DNA of 64,000 bases from Larix kaempferi (GCA_027924585.1 BSBM01000826.1:11749501-11813500), one strand, 5' to 3'; shown: positions 24,248-34,260, numbered from the stretch's first letter. Notes: generated by a model not told the origin, from the letters alone. Program-made: numbers and translations.

Positions 24248-24400
24248 CTATAGTGAACCAAACATAAAAAAATCGTTGTTTGGGCCATCATACTCAGTAT
24301 CCATAGCCATACCCGTCATTTTTTGATCGGTATCAGGAAGGCCCTCGAAGGACATAAGACCGTCGGCGATGCCTTCGTCTATGTTATTCTCAAATACAAA
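24248..24400 (-). pseudogene. Out-of-frame original tail of ERF copy 2
   Basis: In another frame just past the present stop, an open stretch of about 50 codons runs to a TAG at 24248-24250 and ends NNDFFMFGSL. This matches the tail of copy 1, DDFFMFGSV. So the original protein extended here. Copy 2 has since gained a frameshift near the end of the repeat array plus an in-frame TAG where the frames would rejoin. Confidence 0.75.
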
Positions 24401-25199
24401 CTAAGGCTGTGTCATGGAAAGCCTTTTTGATGTTCAATGCTGATTGAGGTGGTGCAGGGTGTAGGTTTTCATCACTGGTCTGCGGATTAAAAAATGAGTA
24501 ATTCTGCATTGCATGGCCCAGGACGTCACTGAACTGATGGGCTGCAGATGTGGGGGAACCGGAGAGCAGAAAATGGTGTTGGGGATGGGGCATGGAGGTT
24601 GCAGGCATTAGCATTGCATGGCCCGGCACGTCACTGAACTGAAGGGCTGCAGATGGGGGGGAACCAGAGAGCAGAAAATGGTGTTCGGGATGGGGCATGG
24701 AGGTTGCAGGCATTAGCATTGCACTGCCCGTTACATCACTGAACTGAAGGGCTGCAAATGGGGGGGAACTGGACAGCAGAAAATGGTGTTGGGGCTGGGG
24801 CTCGGGGTACAGGCAAGGATATAGGGGCTGCTGACGTGGAAGAAATGGTTTGAGAGTGGTCGGGTGAGAGAAAACGGGAGGACGGGAAGAAGATGGCTGC
24901 AGATTGAACTGCGCTTGGGATCCATACAATGCAAAGGCCTCACGGTCATAGGCATGGGCGGCCTCTTGGGAGGTGGTGAAGGTGCCAAGCCATTTACGCT
25001 TTATCTTCCCCTTCCCAGGCTCTTTGGGATCTTTGATATCCGCTACCCATTTCCCAGAGCTACGCTGACGGACTCCTTTGAAGCGAAATTTGTAGTTGTC
25101 TTGTCCGCCTTTGCTTTTGTGATTTCCATTCACCCGCGGGGGCTGTGTCTTCGACTTCACTCTGCCAATTTTTTGGGCACCGCTTCCTTCGCCTACCAT
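24390..25199 (-). CDS. ABI4-like AP2/ERF transcription factor, copy 2
   Basis: An intronless frame of 269 codons reading leftward from the ATG at 25199. The basic N-terminus carries KGGQDNYKFRF, then an AP2/ERF domain (about residues 39-100) with KGVRQRSSGKWVADI, KRKWLGTFTT, AAHAYDREAFALYGSQAQFNL. These blocks match the ABI4/DREB A-3 subgroup as I know it. That family binds CE1/GC-rich sites and acts in abscisic-acid and sugar signalling in the nucleus. Oddities: the first Trp of the WGKW motif is Ser, and the two Arg that contact DNA in AtERF1 (R147, R162) are Lys. An extra loop (EPGKGK) lengthens the domain. The C-terminus is a 35-residue repeat array. The tail diverges near codon 255 and stops early (see the tail entry). 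It may be expressed, but normal DNA binding and activation are doubtful. Confidence 0.75.
   Translation of the reverse strand: MVGEGSGAQKIGRVKSKTQPPRVNGNHKSKGGQDNYKFRFKGVRQRSSGKWVADIKDPKEPGKGKIKRKWLGTFTTSQEAAHAYDREAFALYGSQAQFNLQPSSSRPPVFSHPTTLKPFLPRQQPLYPCLYPEPQPQHHFLLSSSPPFAALQFSDVTGSAMLMPATSMPHPEHHFLLSGSPPSAALQFSDVPGHAMLMPATSMPHPQHHFLLSGSPTSAAHQFSDVLGHAMQNYSFFNPQTSDENLHPAPPQSALNIKKAFHDTALVCI
24525..24840 (-). repeat. 105-bp coding minisatellite in ERF copy 2
   Basis: Three units of 105 bp (starts at about 24525, 24630 and 24735), each encoding a 35-residue unit with SAALQFSDV and MPHPQHHFLLSGSP. The unit length is a multiple of three, so the frame is preserved. Copy 1 has a different mixture of units. 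Confidence 0.9.
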
Positions 25200-25299
25200 T
25201 TTTCCTTCTAGTATTTTTCCCTTATGCTTTCAAGCTTCTCTCAATCGCTACTAAAGTAACAAGTAGCGGGGGTGAATTTTATTTCTTTTGGCGCCCAGG

Positions 25300-25307
25300 T
25301 TTTATAG
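25300..25307 (-). promoter_or_regulatory. TATA box of ERF copy 2
   Basis: CTATAAAA on the minus strand about 100 bp upstream of the start codon, in the same context as in copy 1. Confidence 0.65.
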
Positions 25308-25351
25308 ATGGAAACGACTCAAGGGGAGCAGTTGGTTAGCCAGCTTTCTCG

Positions 25352-25526
25352 CGGGCATATGAAAGAGTGGGTTTACATCGGCTAACGCACTAAACCCTAG
25401 TTTGGCGGGAATTTGAAAGAATGGGTATACATTTCCATTGGCTAATGTAGTAAACGCTAGTTGGGTGGCAGTGTGAAAGAATGGGTTTACATTGCCATTG
25501 GCTAACGCAGTAAACCCTAGTGGGTG
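25352..25526. repeat. 60-bp promoter minisatellite, copy 2
   Basis: About three units of 60 bp matching the array upstream of copy 1. Two units keep AAACCCTA and one has AAACGCTA. It lies upstream of the TATA box. One unit fewer than in copy 1. Confidence 0.85.
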
Positions 25527-25826
25527 CAGTTCATAAGTGATCATGATAGCAATTTAGGGTTGTGTATCATTACGCGTGTTTGAACAAATAAGACGAGCAA
25601 AGTAAATCATTAAATGCATCGTTCCGTATTGATCCACTACTTTTCCGTCCATGTCGTCTTGGAAATCAAAATATTTTCCGTGGGTCAATTAATAATCAGA
25701 CACGGCTGTGCTCAACTCCTCAACGGAATTCGGTAATTCTTTATTATATTTTTGTTCTCACGAACAGATAAACAAGTAATTTGCACTCATTCTTGATTTC
25801 CATATCGTAGAAACATGTCCGGAATC

Positions 25827-26310
25827 CATTTTCCTCTACATTTGCATCTCTTAAATGATAAATACCGTGAGAATGAAGGATTTCAATTAACTCCTCATGA
25901 AGAGTGTAGGCATACTCTGCCCCTACCAAAGGATCATCCTCAATTCACATACTGCTGCCATCCTCAATTCTCCAAATAGTCCACTTCACAATCAACGAGA
26001 ATGCATCTATAAATGCTTTTCACACAATAGAACTTGATTTTTCTGTTTTTCAATATAATTGGAACCAATCCACCATAGATATATCTTTCAAATATTTGTA
26101 GCTCAAGCAATTTCCCCATAATGAATCATTGTACAGCATTCTCAAAAGGGTTTTTCCAACCAATACTTTCCAAAAAAAGGGGCGAATTTCATAGACCCCA
26201 ACCTCCCATGATCCATCTTTTGTAGACATGCTAGTTTGGTCCATTTGACCAACATAATACCTTCCTTCTATTAAAGTTACAGCATCATGAGTCATTCTAC
26301 AGGTCAATCG
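25827..26310 (-). pseudogene. LINE ORF2 fragment, unit 2
   Basis: Counterpart of the right end of the LINE scrap at 8395-9890. One open frame reads SWEVGVYEIRPFFWKVLVGKT then MLYNDSLWGNCLSYKYLKD, the region between RT and zf-RVT. The zf-RVT and RNase H part is deleted: sequence jumps from 'catgtccggaatcc' straight into this block. Confidence 0.65.
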
Positions 26311-26583
26311 CTTGTCAATATTGAGCCTTGTGTGTCAAGGTAGTTCCTTATACGAGCTTGAGTTGGACTTACGAAACTTGGAGAAGAATCTTGAATTGGA
26401 CTCAAGAATGGTTAAGCTTCATGTGTTGAGGCAAGTGCTTTGTATGCCAAAGTGATGATGTTGTACATTCTTGCTAGTCAAGGCTAAGGTCTTGTGTGTG
26501 AAGACAAATCCTCATGTGTTGAGGTGATTCTTTGCACGTAGAATCATGCATAGTGTGTGATGTACTACTAACCATGGTTGAGT

Positions 26584-27580
26584 TGTTAAGTCTCCCCTAG
26601 GCACTCGCCACCCCTAGAGTGAATTACTTTAGCATATAATGATTTGGAACGGTAGTAGGACAATATGATCACATCATTGGGAAAATATCCTTAGTATATT
26701 TGATATGATAATTAAGATGGTACATGTGGGCCATGGAGATAAGACAACAGATAAAGGTAAGATATGATAAGATATGAGAGAATTTGAATGGCACATAAAA
26801 GAATTAATTAAGAGAGAATTTGAATTCTTAAACTTCAGTGAAGAATTCAGTAAATCAAAGGAGAACTCGAATTGATCACCACGGTGATGTTAACAAAAAG
26901 GAATCAGTTAAGAGAGTAAACTAAGTGATAACAAAGAAGATCTAGTTAACTAAGTATTATTGCATGAAAACACTTATGTTAAACTAACAGATCACACTTA
27001 TGTTAAACTAAAAGACGACACTTGAGTTGCGGCATTGCATGGCGACACTTAAGTTAGCCACCTAACTAAATGAGAAATATTTTAGTTAAGGGGTGAGTTC
27101 ATCGTAATACTCAATTCAGTGAGTTAATGCATTGCATGAGAAGTGGGGCGCTCTTCTTCATGCAATATTGATACACCAAGGTGGAGGGCGAGTTCATCAT
27201 GAAGTCATGTGATAAAAATAGAAGTTCATGCATGTGAATGATATATAAATATGTTATAGAGGATTGATGAATTCAATTTGAAGCGAATAATCTTATCCCT
27301 TGAAGGAAAGGAACTTTTCTTTGAGCAGGATATTATTCAGATTCTCTCTTCTTTATCTTTCTTTTTCTTTATAATTTCTCCACGGGTGCTTGATATAAAA
27401 GACATTAGCTTCTATCTATCAACATACTATGGAAAATATTTTTGCTTGGGTTTTACCCCTCAAGTCATAGAGGGTTTCCCCAGGATAAATTCATGTGTCA
27501 AATGTGATTCCTTATGTGTATCATTGTTATTTGATTTCAAGTACTATTGCATTTTCGAATTAAAGATAAAAAAATTAACA
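26584..27580 (+). repeat. Copia 5' LTR, unit 2
   Basis: TGTTAAG...TTAACA, 997 bp, homologous to 10200-11196. The LTR is complete. Directly followed by a canonical primer-binding site. Confidence 0.85.
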
Positions 27581-27592
27581 TGGTATCAGATC
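27581..27592 (+). other. Primer-binding site, Copia unit 2
   Basis: TGGTATCAGATC, matching the 3' end of initiator tRNA-Met as in most plant Copia elements. Confidence 0.85.
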
Positions 27593-27659
27593 TCAAGGCA
27601 TGAAAGATCTAAGTTCAACAATCGATATTGAGCCTACATAGATTCTGAGTGTGCAAAGT

Positions 27660-27985
27660 ACTTGAAGAATTATGGCTTCAATATGAGTGAGACTGAAAGA
27701 CTGTCTTGAAGGAACTTCGAACTTCAATACTTGGAAGGCCAGGATCCTAAATATCTTGGAAGAGAATGATTTAGATGGATATGTATCCAGTGTTATTGAA
27801 GAGCCTACTCTAATGCAAGGTTCATTACCTTCAAGAAGAATCAAGCGAGAGAAAAGAGAATCATTTGTGATTTCGTGAAAGCCAACTTGATGTCTGTGAC
27901 TACTCCATTGAAGAACACAAAGGAATGATTCGACACTTTGACAAATATTTATTAGAATAAGGAACCGATTCAAAATAGAGCATTG
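27660..27985 (+). pseudogene. Copia gag remnant, unit 2
   Basis: The same gag start as in unit 1 (RLKDCLEGTSNFNTWKARIL, EENDLDGY) with frameshifts, ending where the Gypsy LTR begins. The remainder of this Copia copy is not found elsewhere in the window. Either it lies beyond the Gypsy and later insertions, or it has been lost. Confidence 0.7.
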
Positions 27986-27990
27986 AAGTA

Positions 27991-28327
27991 TGTTGGAGGA
28001 GCCTAGGTCAGCCTATCGACTAGGCTCCCCGCTTGACCTATTGTAAATGTATGTTGACGGATGGGTCGACCGGTCAGTTCATGTCGGTCGGTTGAACCGA
28101 CTAGACGGTTACATAACTGATTGAAAATGCATATATATAGGCTGTTGAGCCGTGTACCGGAATAAGTTAGATCTATTCTATGTATACTTCTGCTCTTGCT
28201 GGTTAATAAAGGCTTGTGCTTCTCTCTCCGTATTGGTCTCTTGTCTCTTGTATCTGAATCACTGTGCATGCTTGTTTATAATATATAATGTATCTCTAAT
28301 AACTACGTGACCCATGAGACTACAACA
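27991..28327 (+). repeat. Gypsy 5' LTR
   Basis: 337 bp, begins TGTTGG and ends CAACA. Contains a TATA-like 'tatatatagg' near 28131 and 'aataaagg' near 28205 as a possible polyadenylation signal. It interrupts the Copia gag of unit 2. No matching 3' LTR occurs in the window. Confidence 0.75.
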
Positions 28328-28329
28328 TC

Positions 28330-28345
28330 TGGTTCCGTTGTCGGG
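28330..28345 (+). other. Primer-binding site, Gypsy
   Basis: TGGTTCCGTTGTCGGG, two bases after the LTR. It resembles TGGCGCCGTTGCCGGG, the tRNA-Asp type site used by Athila/Tat Gypsy elements, with three changes. Confidence 0.65.
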
Positions 28346-28369
28346 TGATGCATTCAGAAATAACAACAT

Positions 28370-28990
28370 GACATATGATTTCAAAGCAGGAGATTAATGA
28401 TTGGTGGGAGAATAAAATTGTGAACTACCTGGATAACTATGCGCGACAGAACAAGCTGAAAATTATTCAAGCGAGGGAAAGATTCTTCTCAGAGACCCAT
28501 GCAAAATTCATACAGTCTGTGTCGACTTCCTTGAAGAAGCTATTGGATGAAAAGGCTAGTCTATGAAGAAGAGCGGAAGCTATTGTCAAAGTTGATCAAC
28601 AGAGGATGCACAAATTTGTCGGAGTGGTGAGAAAATATCTCGGATGACTTCTATGAAGAGCAAGTGATTGAGGAGCGCGTCTCTATAGATGAAGTTAGAA
28701 AAACATTCTTCACCAAGCTAGGTGATCAATTCTTGTGTTCCCTGTCGATCGTATTGTTCAAATTCTTGATCGACAAAGGTGTTGCGCATATTATCGAGAC
28801 ACGACGATTGCTGCATCCGCCCCTTCCAAACTCTAACTAGAAGGAGACAGAACGTTAGTGGGAAAGATTTGTGAAAGAGCGTGAATGGGAGTTCTTTTTG
28901 AACAAATGACGGCCTGTACTTCCCCAGTGGTCTAGAAGCTTCAAACTAGCATTGTGGGGGTGGCGAAACATGTTTTGATGTAACAAAATT
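28370..28990 (+). pseudogene. Pre-gag reading frame of Gypsy element
   Basis: An open stretch starts at 28375 (MISKQEINDWWENKIVNYLD; 63 codons) and continues in the same frame past stops (KVDQQRMHKFVGVVRKYL). Charged and helical in appearance; no recognised family. It lies between the primer-binding site and gag, where some plant Gypsy elements carry an extra frame. It could also be the N-terminal part of a longer gag. Confidence 0.45.
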
Positions 28991-29569
28991 GATGAAAAAT
29001 GACATATGACAAGGCAACATGACCAGCAGTGGAGGACCTAGTAGATCCAACAATGACAGAATCATGAGTCATAAAATCACTCCAGATATCAAGAAAATTG
29101 AAAGAGAAAAAAAGAGATAGTGGCGTGAAGAGCTACGGGAGCAAGCAAATGCACTCTGGAGAAAATGAGGATCAAGCATCGTGACAGATGCAGAAGGAAA
29201 TTTGTGTGAGTCGAGCCAAGCCCGCAATGATTGGGGAATCGATGAATACCTGTCACCAATGGATGAGGACTTGTGGATAGAGCATGGTAGTGCTCTCCAA
29301 GTTGAGATACCTAAGCTCGGTTAACACCCCTTTCTCTGTTTCAGCTAACGCAAAGTGTCCAAGTGTAAGAAATTGTTGAAGAAAATATTGGTCTCCATGT
29401 TGGCCAGTCGAGAATTTGGAGTTGTCATAATGAAGAAGGTGATGAAGTCGACAGATTGTTGATTCATTGACCTGGGGAAGGAAATTGGGTCTCTTTTCAA
29501 CTCGATTTTTTGAACAGAAGTTTTCATCTAATGTACTGAGAACATGAAGAAGCACCCCCCCTTCCAATA

Positions 29570-30592
29570 CCAGAATTGAGTGACTCGCTGAGTACTTCGG
29601 ACAATTTGAGAAATAGCGAAATCTCGTTTGAGCAGAAAATTGTCCAGATTTCGACAGAAGCAATAGAAGAAGACAAAATCCGGAGACCCACCGAAACAAA
29701 AGAAGTTCAAGACACTGGTACTGAAGGAAAGGAAGCCTTCTTGGATAAGCAACTAGCATTAGTGACTGTTGAAGCTGAAGAAGCACCTAATTTTGATTCC
29801 GGTAATAATCCACCCACACCACCATCTAACTCTGAAATTGAAGTAGCAGCAGACATGTCGCACTCGATAGCACACCTTCCATTTTATGAAGGTGATGAAT
29901 ATCCTCGAAGACACTGGTTCATGTGCGAATCAACATGGACAACCAACCAGCTCACCAGGGAAGAACGACAATTGGCCCAATTTGCTGGATATTTGAGAAA
30001 AACAACATTAACTTGGTACATGGGATATATTACTAAAACACCAAATGCATCAAAAGCACAAATCATGCAAAGTTTCTTATCTTTCTTTAAAACAAAGGAT
30101 GCAACATATCTGGTTGCGGAGAAATTGAAGACGACGGTCCAGGGACCGACATAAACTGTCAAAGAGTATGATAAGAGGTTCAACGACTTCTTGAGCCAAA
30201 TTGATTATGAAATTGAAGACAAACTCCTCATCAAATGGTTCGTCGCTGGCCTTATATGCAATATCAAAGTACATGTTCATCGGTAAAATATTACTACATA
30301 TGAGGATGCCTTAATAAGAGTTGTGGAGATCAAAATAGACAGTGACTATCCTTTAGTCTCCATTGATAGACACATTGATGAACACCTCGACAGTATGGAA
30401 CAGGCCATCCGAAGCATGAATTTGAAAGGACCAGAGATATGGTGTACATCGTGTTTGATTGCAGAACATACTAAATATTCTTGTCGAAATGAGGATCAGC
30501 GACAAGATGTCACACTTATTCAAACCATATGCATCTATGATCTATGTAAAAATATGACTTACATTCAACAAATGATTGCCCATACAATCTAA
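29570..30592 (+). pseudogene. Gypsy gag
   Basis: An open frame of 192 codons from 29576, with an acidic N-terminus, then the capsid-like part LPFYEGDEYPRRHW, TREERQLAQFAGYLRKTTLT, IMQSFLSFFKTKDAT. One stop separates it from YDKRFNDFLSQIDYEIEDKL, which keeps the order of Retrotrans_gag. At 30440-30486 is a CX2CX4HX4C knuckle (CTSCLIAEHTKYSC). Gag would form the particle and bind element RNA. Stops at several places mean it is not functional. Confidence 0.75.
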
Positions 30593-30699
30593 AGAATAGT
30601 AAATCAAAATGGTGCCAGATATGTGAAGTCAATACTCATTGGATTGATTAATGCCATCTAAATTTAAAGAAAAGAAAAAATTATCACGCAGTGTACCAA

Positions 30700-31473
30700 A
30701 TGAACTCTGTCGAGCAGCATAATGACAGAAACATAAGAAACGACAGATTTGACAGAAATTATAGTAGAAATGACCGATACTCCTGAAACAAAAATGACAA
30801 ATATCCTAGATATGATGATCGTAGATATGATCGGCGATATGACGGCTACAACAGGTGTGGAGGATACCAGGGTCGCGGTGGTGGTGGTGGTGGTCGCGGT
30901 GCCCGACCCAATCGACCTAGTCTATGTTATACATGTATTAGTGAAGATCATCAGTATGTAGAATGCCCATTCAAATAAAGAATTCATCTGAAGTTTTGTA
31001 CCAAATGTGGGGTAGGTGATCACTTTTTAGAGGATGGCCCTGCCATGATTGAAAAAATCAATAATAAAATAAATGTTCATGTCTTGTCTTGTGTACCTAA
31101 ATATGATGTGCTTCGTACAAAAAATTTGCAAATCGTTACTAGACAAGGTACCCATATTGGTCCAGATAGACCACAAATAAGTAAAATAGTAACCAAAGAG
31201 GATTATCCAAATCCAGTTAAACAAAAATCTGTGGTTAAAAATGCATCGGATATATTTTCAGAATTGGCAACCCATGAAGACACTAAAGAAAACCGACAAG
31301 AAGCACTGAATGAATTGTTCAATATAATTACAAATGATGAAGTTGTAGGAAAGTTAATCGACCAGTTGCATAAAATCAAGCATAAACACATCGTGCAAAG
31401 ACAAACAAAAAACATTTGCCAACTTAACCAAAAAGAAAAAATGATGCCATCCCTCTTGTCATCCTCGACATAA
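30700..31473 (+). pseudogene. Gypsy nucleocapsid with Gly/Arg-rich and zinc-knuckle motifs
   Basis: An RNA-binding stretch rich in Arg, Asp, Asn and Tyr (30720-30870) is followed by a Gly run from a GGT repeat (about 30880-30900). A CX2CX4HX4C knuckle follows (CYTCISEDHQYVEC, about 30925-30966). A second knuckle (CTKCGVGDHFLEDG, about 30997-31038) has Gly in place of the last Cys. The frame then runs open from 31045 for 142 codons toward the protease. A few stops. Confidence 0.7.
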
Positions 31474-32012
31474 ACGGCCACCACGTACGACAAGTCATGC
31501 TGGATTTTGGTTCCCAATTCAATATCATGACTCATGATACTTGGGACCAACTCAGTCGACCTTAGTTACAGGACTCAGGAATTTATCTGAAGCTTGCAGA
31601 TCAAGGACTTATTGAGCCGATAGGCATTTGGAAGGGAGTCTAAACATCTATCAAAGGAATCACAACAAAACTTGATTTTGAAGTCATTAATCCCAAATAT
31701 GATGCAATTTCTTTCCCAGCCTTGGTTGGTCGACCTTAGGGGCGAAAGATGAAGGCTTCGATTTCACTAGATAAAGGTCGCATCAAGCTAAAAGTCAATG
31801 GTTGGAAGGTTATTGTACCAATATTCCCATCTCAGGGAAAACCCTGGTCAGAACCTGCAGAAGAAGATAATGAAATTCGACATCTCTATCGAATAGATAA
31901 TAATGAAGATCATATTGAACCAAATTCTCAAGGAGAGCTTCACCATGGATATCATGTTTCAATTGGGTATAATTCTGATGCAGAGCTTTATGATTGGAAG
32001 ATAGAGAACTAA
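31464..32012 (+). pseudogene. Gypsy aspartic protease
   Basis: ILDINGHHVRQVMLDFGSQF, with DFGS as a variant of the catalytic D-(T/S)-G triad (the Gly is in place of the usual second residue), then NIMTHDTW. The flap and C-terminal part (LVGRP) follow with stops. The frame continues into a hydrophilic linker (31749-32012). Confidence 0.65.
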
Positions 32013-32189
32013 AATCTTCATGCAGAAGAATGCTGGACGGTGGAAGCCATATCGAAAAAGCAAATAAAGAAATGTCTCTCAATCTCATCTGCTCCAAAGA
32101 TATTTGAGCGGAAAATTCGAGCATATCCGACTCTTGCACCAGATAGAAAGGAGCAGACATATAATCTGACATTGTGATACAAGGAACGT

Positions 32190-32700
32190 GATTCCCCAGT
32201 AGCACATGTCGAACAAGTCTCAAAACATGTCGGAGAGCAAGGCAGACTACAAATTCTAGTTGAGACTTTCACTAGGCAAGCTGCGAGATGGTGGGATACC
32301 CACCAGTCGAGACTCCAAACAGGGATCAGCGCATCGACATTTTTTGTAGAAATATTTGGAGGAAAGAAGCTGATGATTCAGGCCGACATCCCTATGTTTA
32401 CACAAGGAAAAAATCCTGAAGTCCATATCGACCGATGTGAAAAATAATGGCGGAAAATGGGCTAAATATGAAAGGATGTGGCCACACCTCTTCCCTAGCA
32501 CACTGGATGATCTGCGTAATAAATGGTACAAGATGGAAGAGGCGAGAGGAGAAACATTCACATGTAAATATTTGAAAAAAAATTTCATCAATGATTTCCA
32601 GTTTTCTCCAAAGGAGGAGAAGTTGGTCGAAGCGAGTAAACATATCAAAGAATTTATGCAACCGATAGAAAATCTAGCACCTGCAGAAAAGAAGTAGACT
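32190..32700 (+). pseudogene. Gag-like domain between protease and RT
   Basis: Pieces include ETFTRQAARWWDTHQSRLQ, ASTFFVEIFGGKKLMIQADI, and an open frame from 32437 with RMWPHLFPSTLDDLRNKWYK and CKYLKKNFINDFQF. The run of Trp-rich helices followed by 'NKWYKMEEARGETFT' resembles a Retrotrans_gag/capsid module rather than the usual protease-RT linker. It may be a second gag domain or part of an extra reading frame. I cannot assign it without a profile search. Confidence 0.45.
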
Positions 32701-33059
32701 GCTCCCCGAACCGCTTCCTGTCATAACATAACGTGGAAGGAAAGCCAACATTCTACACGACTAAGCTTAGAAACAGAGAATTCAGTCGGGAATTTTTTTT
32801 AATGGAGACAGGATCACCCCATCACGTCGAAGCATGTCAAAACAATCTTTAGCACAGAGATTGTCGAGAAAGATGAGCCAGAAAGATTATCGAAAAAAGA
32901 CTTTCCACCAACATTTACACAAATCAAGGAAGGATAAATACCGATAAATGACAACTGTGCCCCATAGTGGATGGATGCAAAAATCAAAACAAAAGAAGTA
33001 GATATCTCAAACGACGTCCGACCAAAGATGGCAAGAATTGGCGATTACTGGAATGAAGA

Positions 33060-33830
33060 ACAGACTGTAGAAATCACCACCCTCCTCAAGGAATTTCAGG
33101 ATGTATTTTCCTGTGACTACAAAGAACTGAAAGGACTTGTGTAGGAGATGGGTAAAATGAAAATTGACATCAAACCAGATGCTATACCAGTGAAGAAAAG
33201 GCCCTATAAGCTCGCACACAAGTATAAAGACATTGTTAAAAAAGAGATTGATAGTATGATTGAAGATGGAATTATATATCCTATCGACCAATAAGAGTGG
33301 GTGAGCCCAATGGTTGTTCAACCGAAGAAGAACAACCCAACATGACTGAGGATTTGTGTCAACTTCCGTGAACTGAACAAGGTAGCACTTACAGACCCTT
33401 TTCCAACTCCTTTCGCAGATGAGATTATTAATGAAGTTGCAGGGCACGAGTGTTATTCCTTCACGGATGGATTTTTTGGGTACAATCAAGTACCTATTTC
33501 CAAAGAAGATCATAAAAAGACTACATTCATGTGCGATCATTGTAAATGGCTTCGACTGATGCTGGAATGTTGTCGATAGATTCAATTATCACTGAACATA
33601 AAAAAGTGTTTTTTTCTTACTCCTCTTGGTATATTGTTGGGTCACGTCGTATGTAAAGAAGGAATCAAGGTCGATTATGCAAAAATAAAAATTATTCTCG
33701 ACCTAAAACCTCGAGTCAATCCGAAGCAAGTGCGAATCATGTTGGGTCATATGGGGTACTACAAAATGTTCATCATACATTACTCCGACATGAAATATCC
33801 TCTCAAAGAGTTGTGGAAAGAAAATTAGGA
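33060..33830 (+). pseudogene. Gypsy reverse transcriptase, catalytic block deleted
   Basis: RT blocks in order: KKRPYKLAHKYKDIVKKEID, SPMVVQPKKNN, LRICVNFRELNK, DPFPTPFADEIINEVAG, YSFTDGFFGYNQVPI, KKTTFMCDHC. After this, about where YxDD should follow, the sequence jumps to LRLMLECCR and SLNIKKCFF, then GHVVCKEGIKVDYAK. The palm block carrying the catalytic aspartates is therefore missing at about 33541-33555. Several stops. No activity is possible. Confidence 0.8.
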
Positions 33831-33840
33831 ATACAGGTGG

Positions 33841-34260
33841 ATGGAGGAATGCAATACTTCATTCGACATATTAAAAAGAAAACTTGCCGAAGCACCTATC
33901 CTCTGGTTTCCAAATTGGTCAGTAAGATTTCATGTTCATATTGATGCATCTGGAATTGAAGTCGGCGCTATTTTAACACAACTCGGAGAAGATGGAATGG
34001 ACTATCCTAATGCTTTCAACAGTCGAAAGTTGAACAAGGCTGAAAGAAATTATTCCACCATAGAAAGAGAAGCATTACGTATGGTATTTGCATTACAAAA
34101 ATACCATCACTATTTATTGGCTAATCCTTTCATATTCTACACAGATCATTAGGCTTTGAAGTATCTAGTCAATAAAGCACCATGGAACGTTGTGTCATTT
34201 GATTCTACTATTTCAAGAATTTGAATTCGAGGTAATAATCTGACCAGGAAAGGATAATGT
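33841..34260 (+). pseudogene. Gypsy RNase H
   Basis: FHVHIDASGIEVGAILTQ (first Asp), NYSTIEREALRMVFALQKY (Glu) and FIFYTDH (third Asp), the three acidic residues of the Ty3-type RNase H, in one open frame of 103 codons. It ends at a stop just past TDH. Downstream 'ALKYLVNK' continues after the stop. Confidence 0.8.

Larger units (their letters stand above)
13827..27985. repeat. Tandem segmental duplication, unit 2
   Basis: Collinear with unit 1 in four blocks (13827-13993, 21257-23357, about 24235-25826, 25827-27985). It differs by the LINE at 13991-21256, a deletion of LINE sequence near 25826, and the Gypsy element that interrupts it at 27991. Past 27985 no further match to unit 1 is seen in the window. 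Confidence 0.85.

Noticed and set aside
28003-28269. Minus frame of 88 codons
   Set aside because: Lies inside the Gypsy LTR, antisense to its transcription; no motif.
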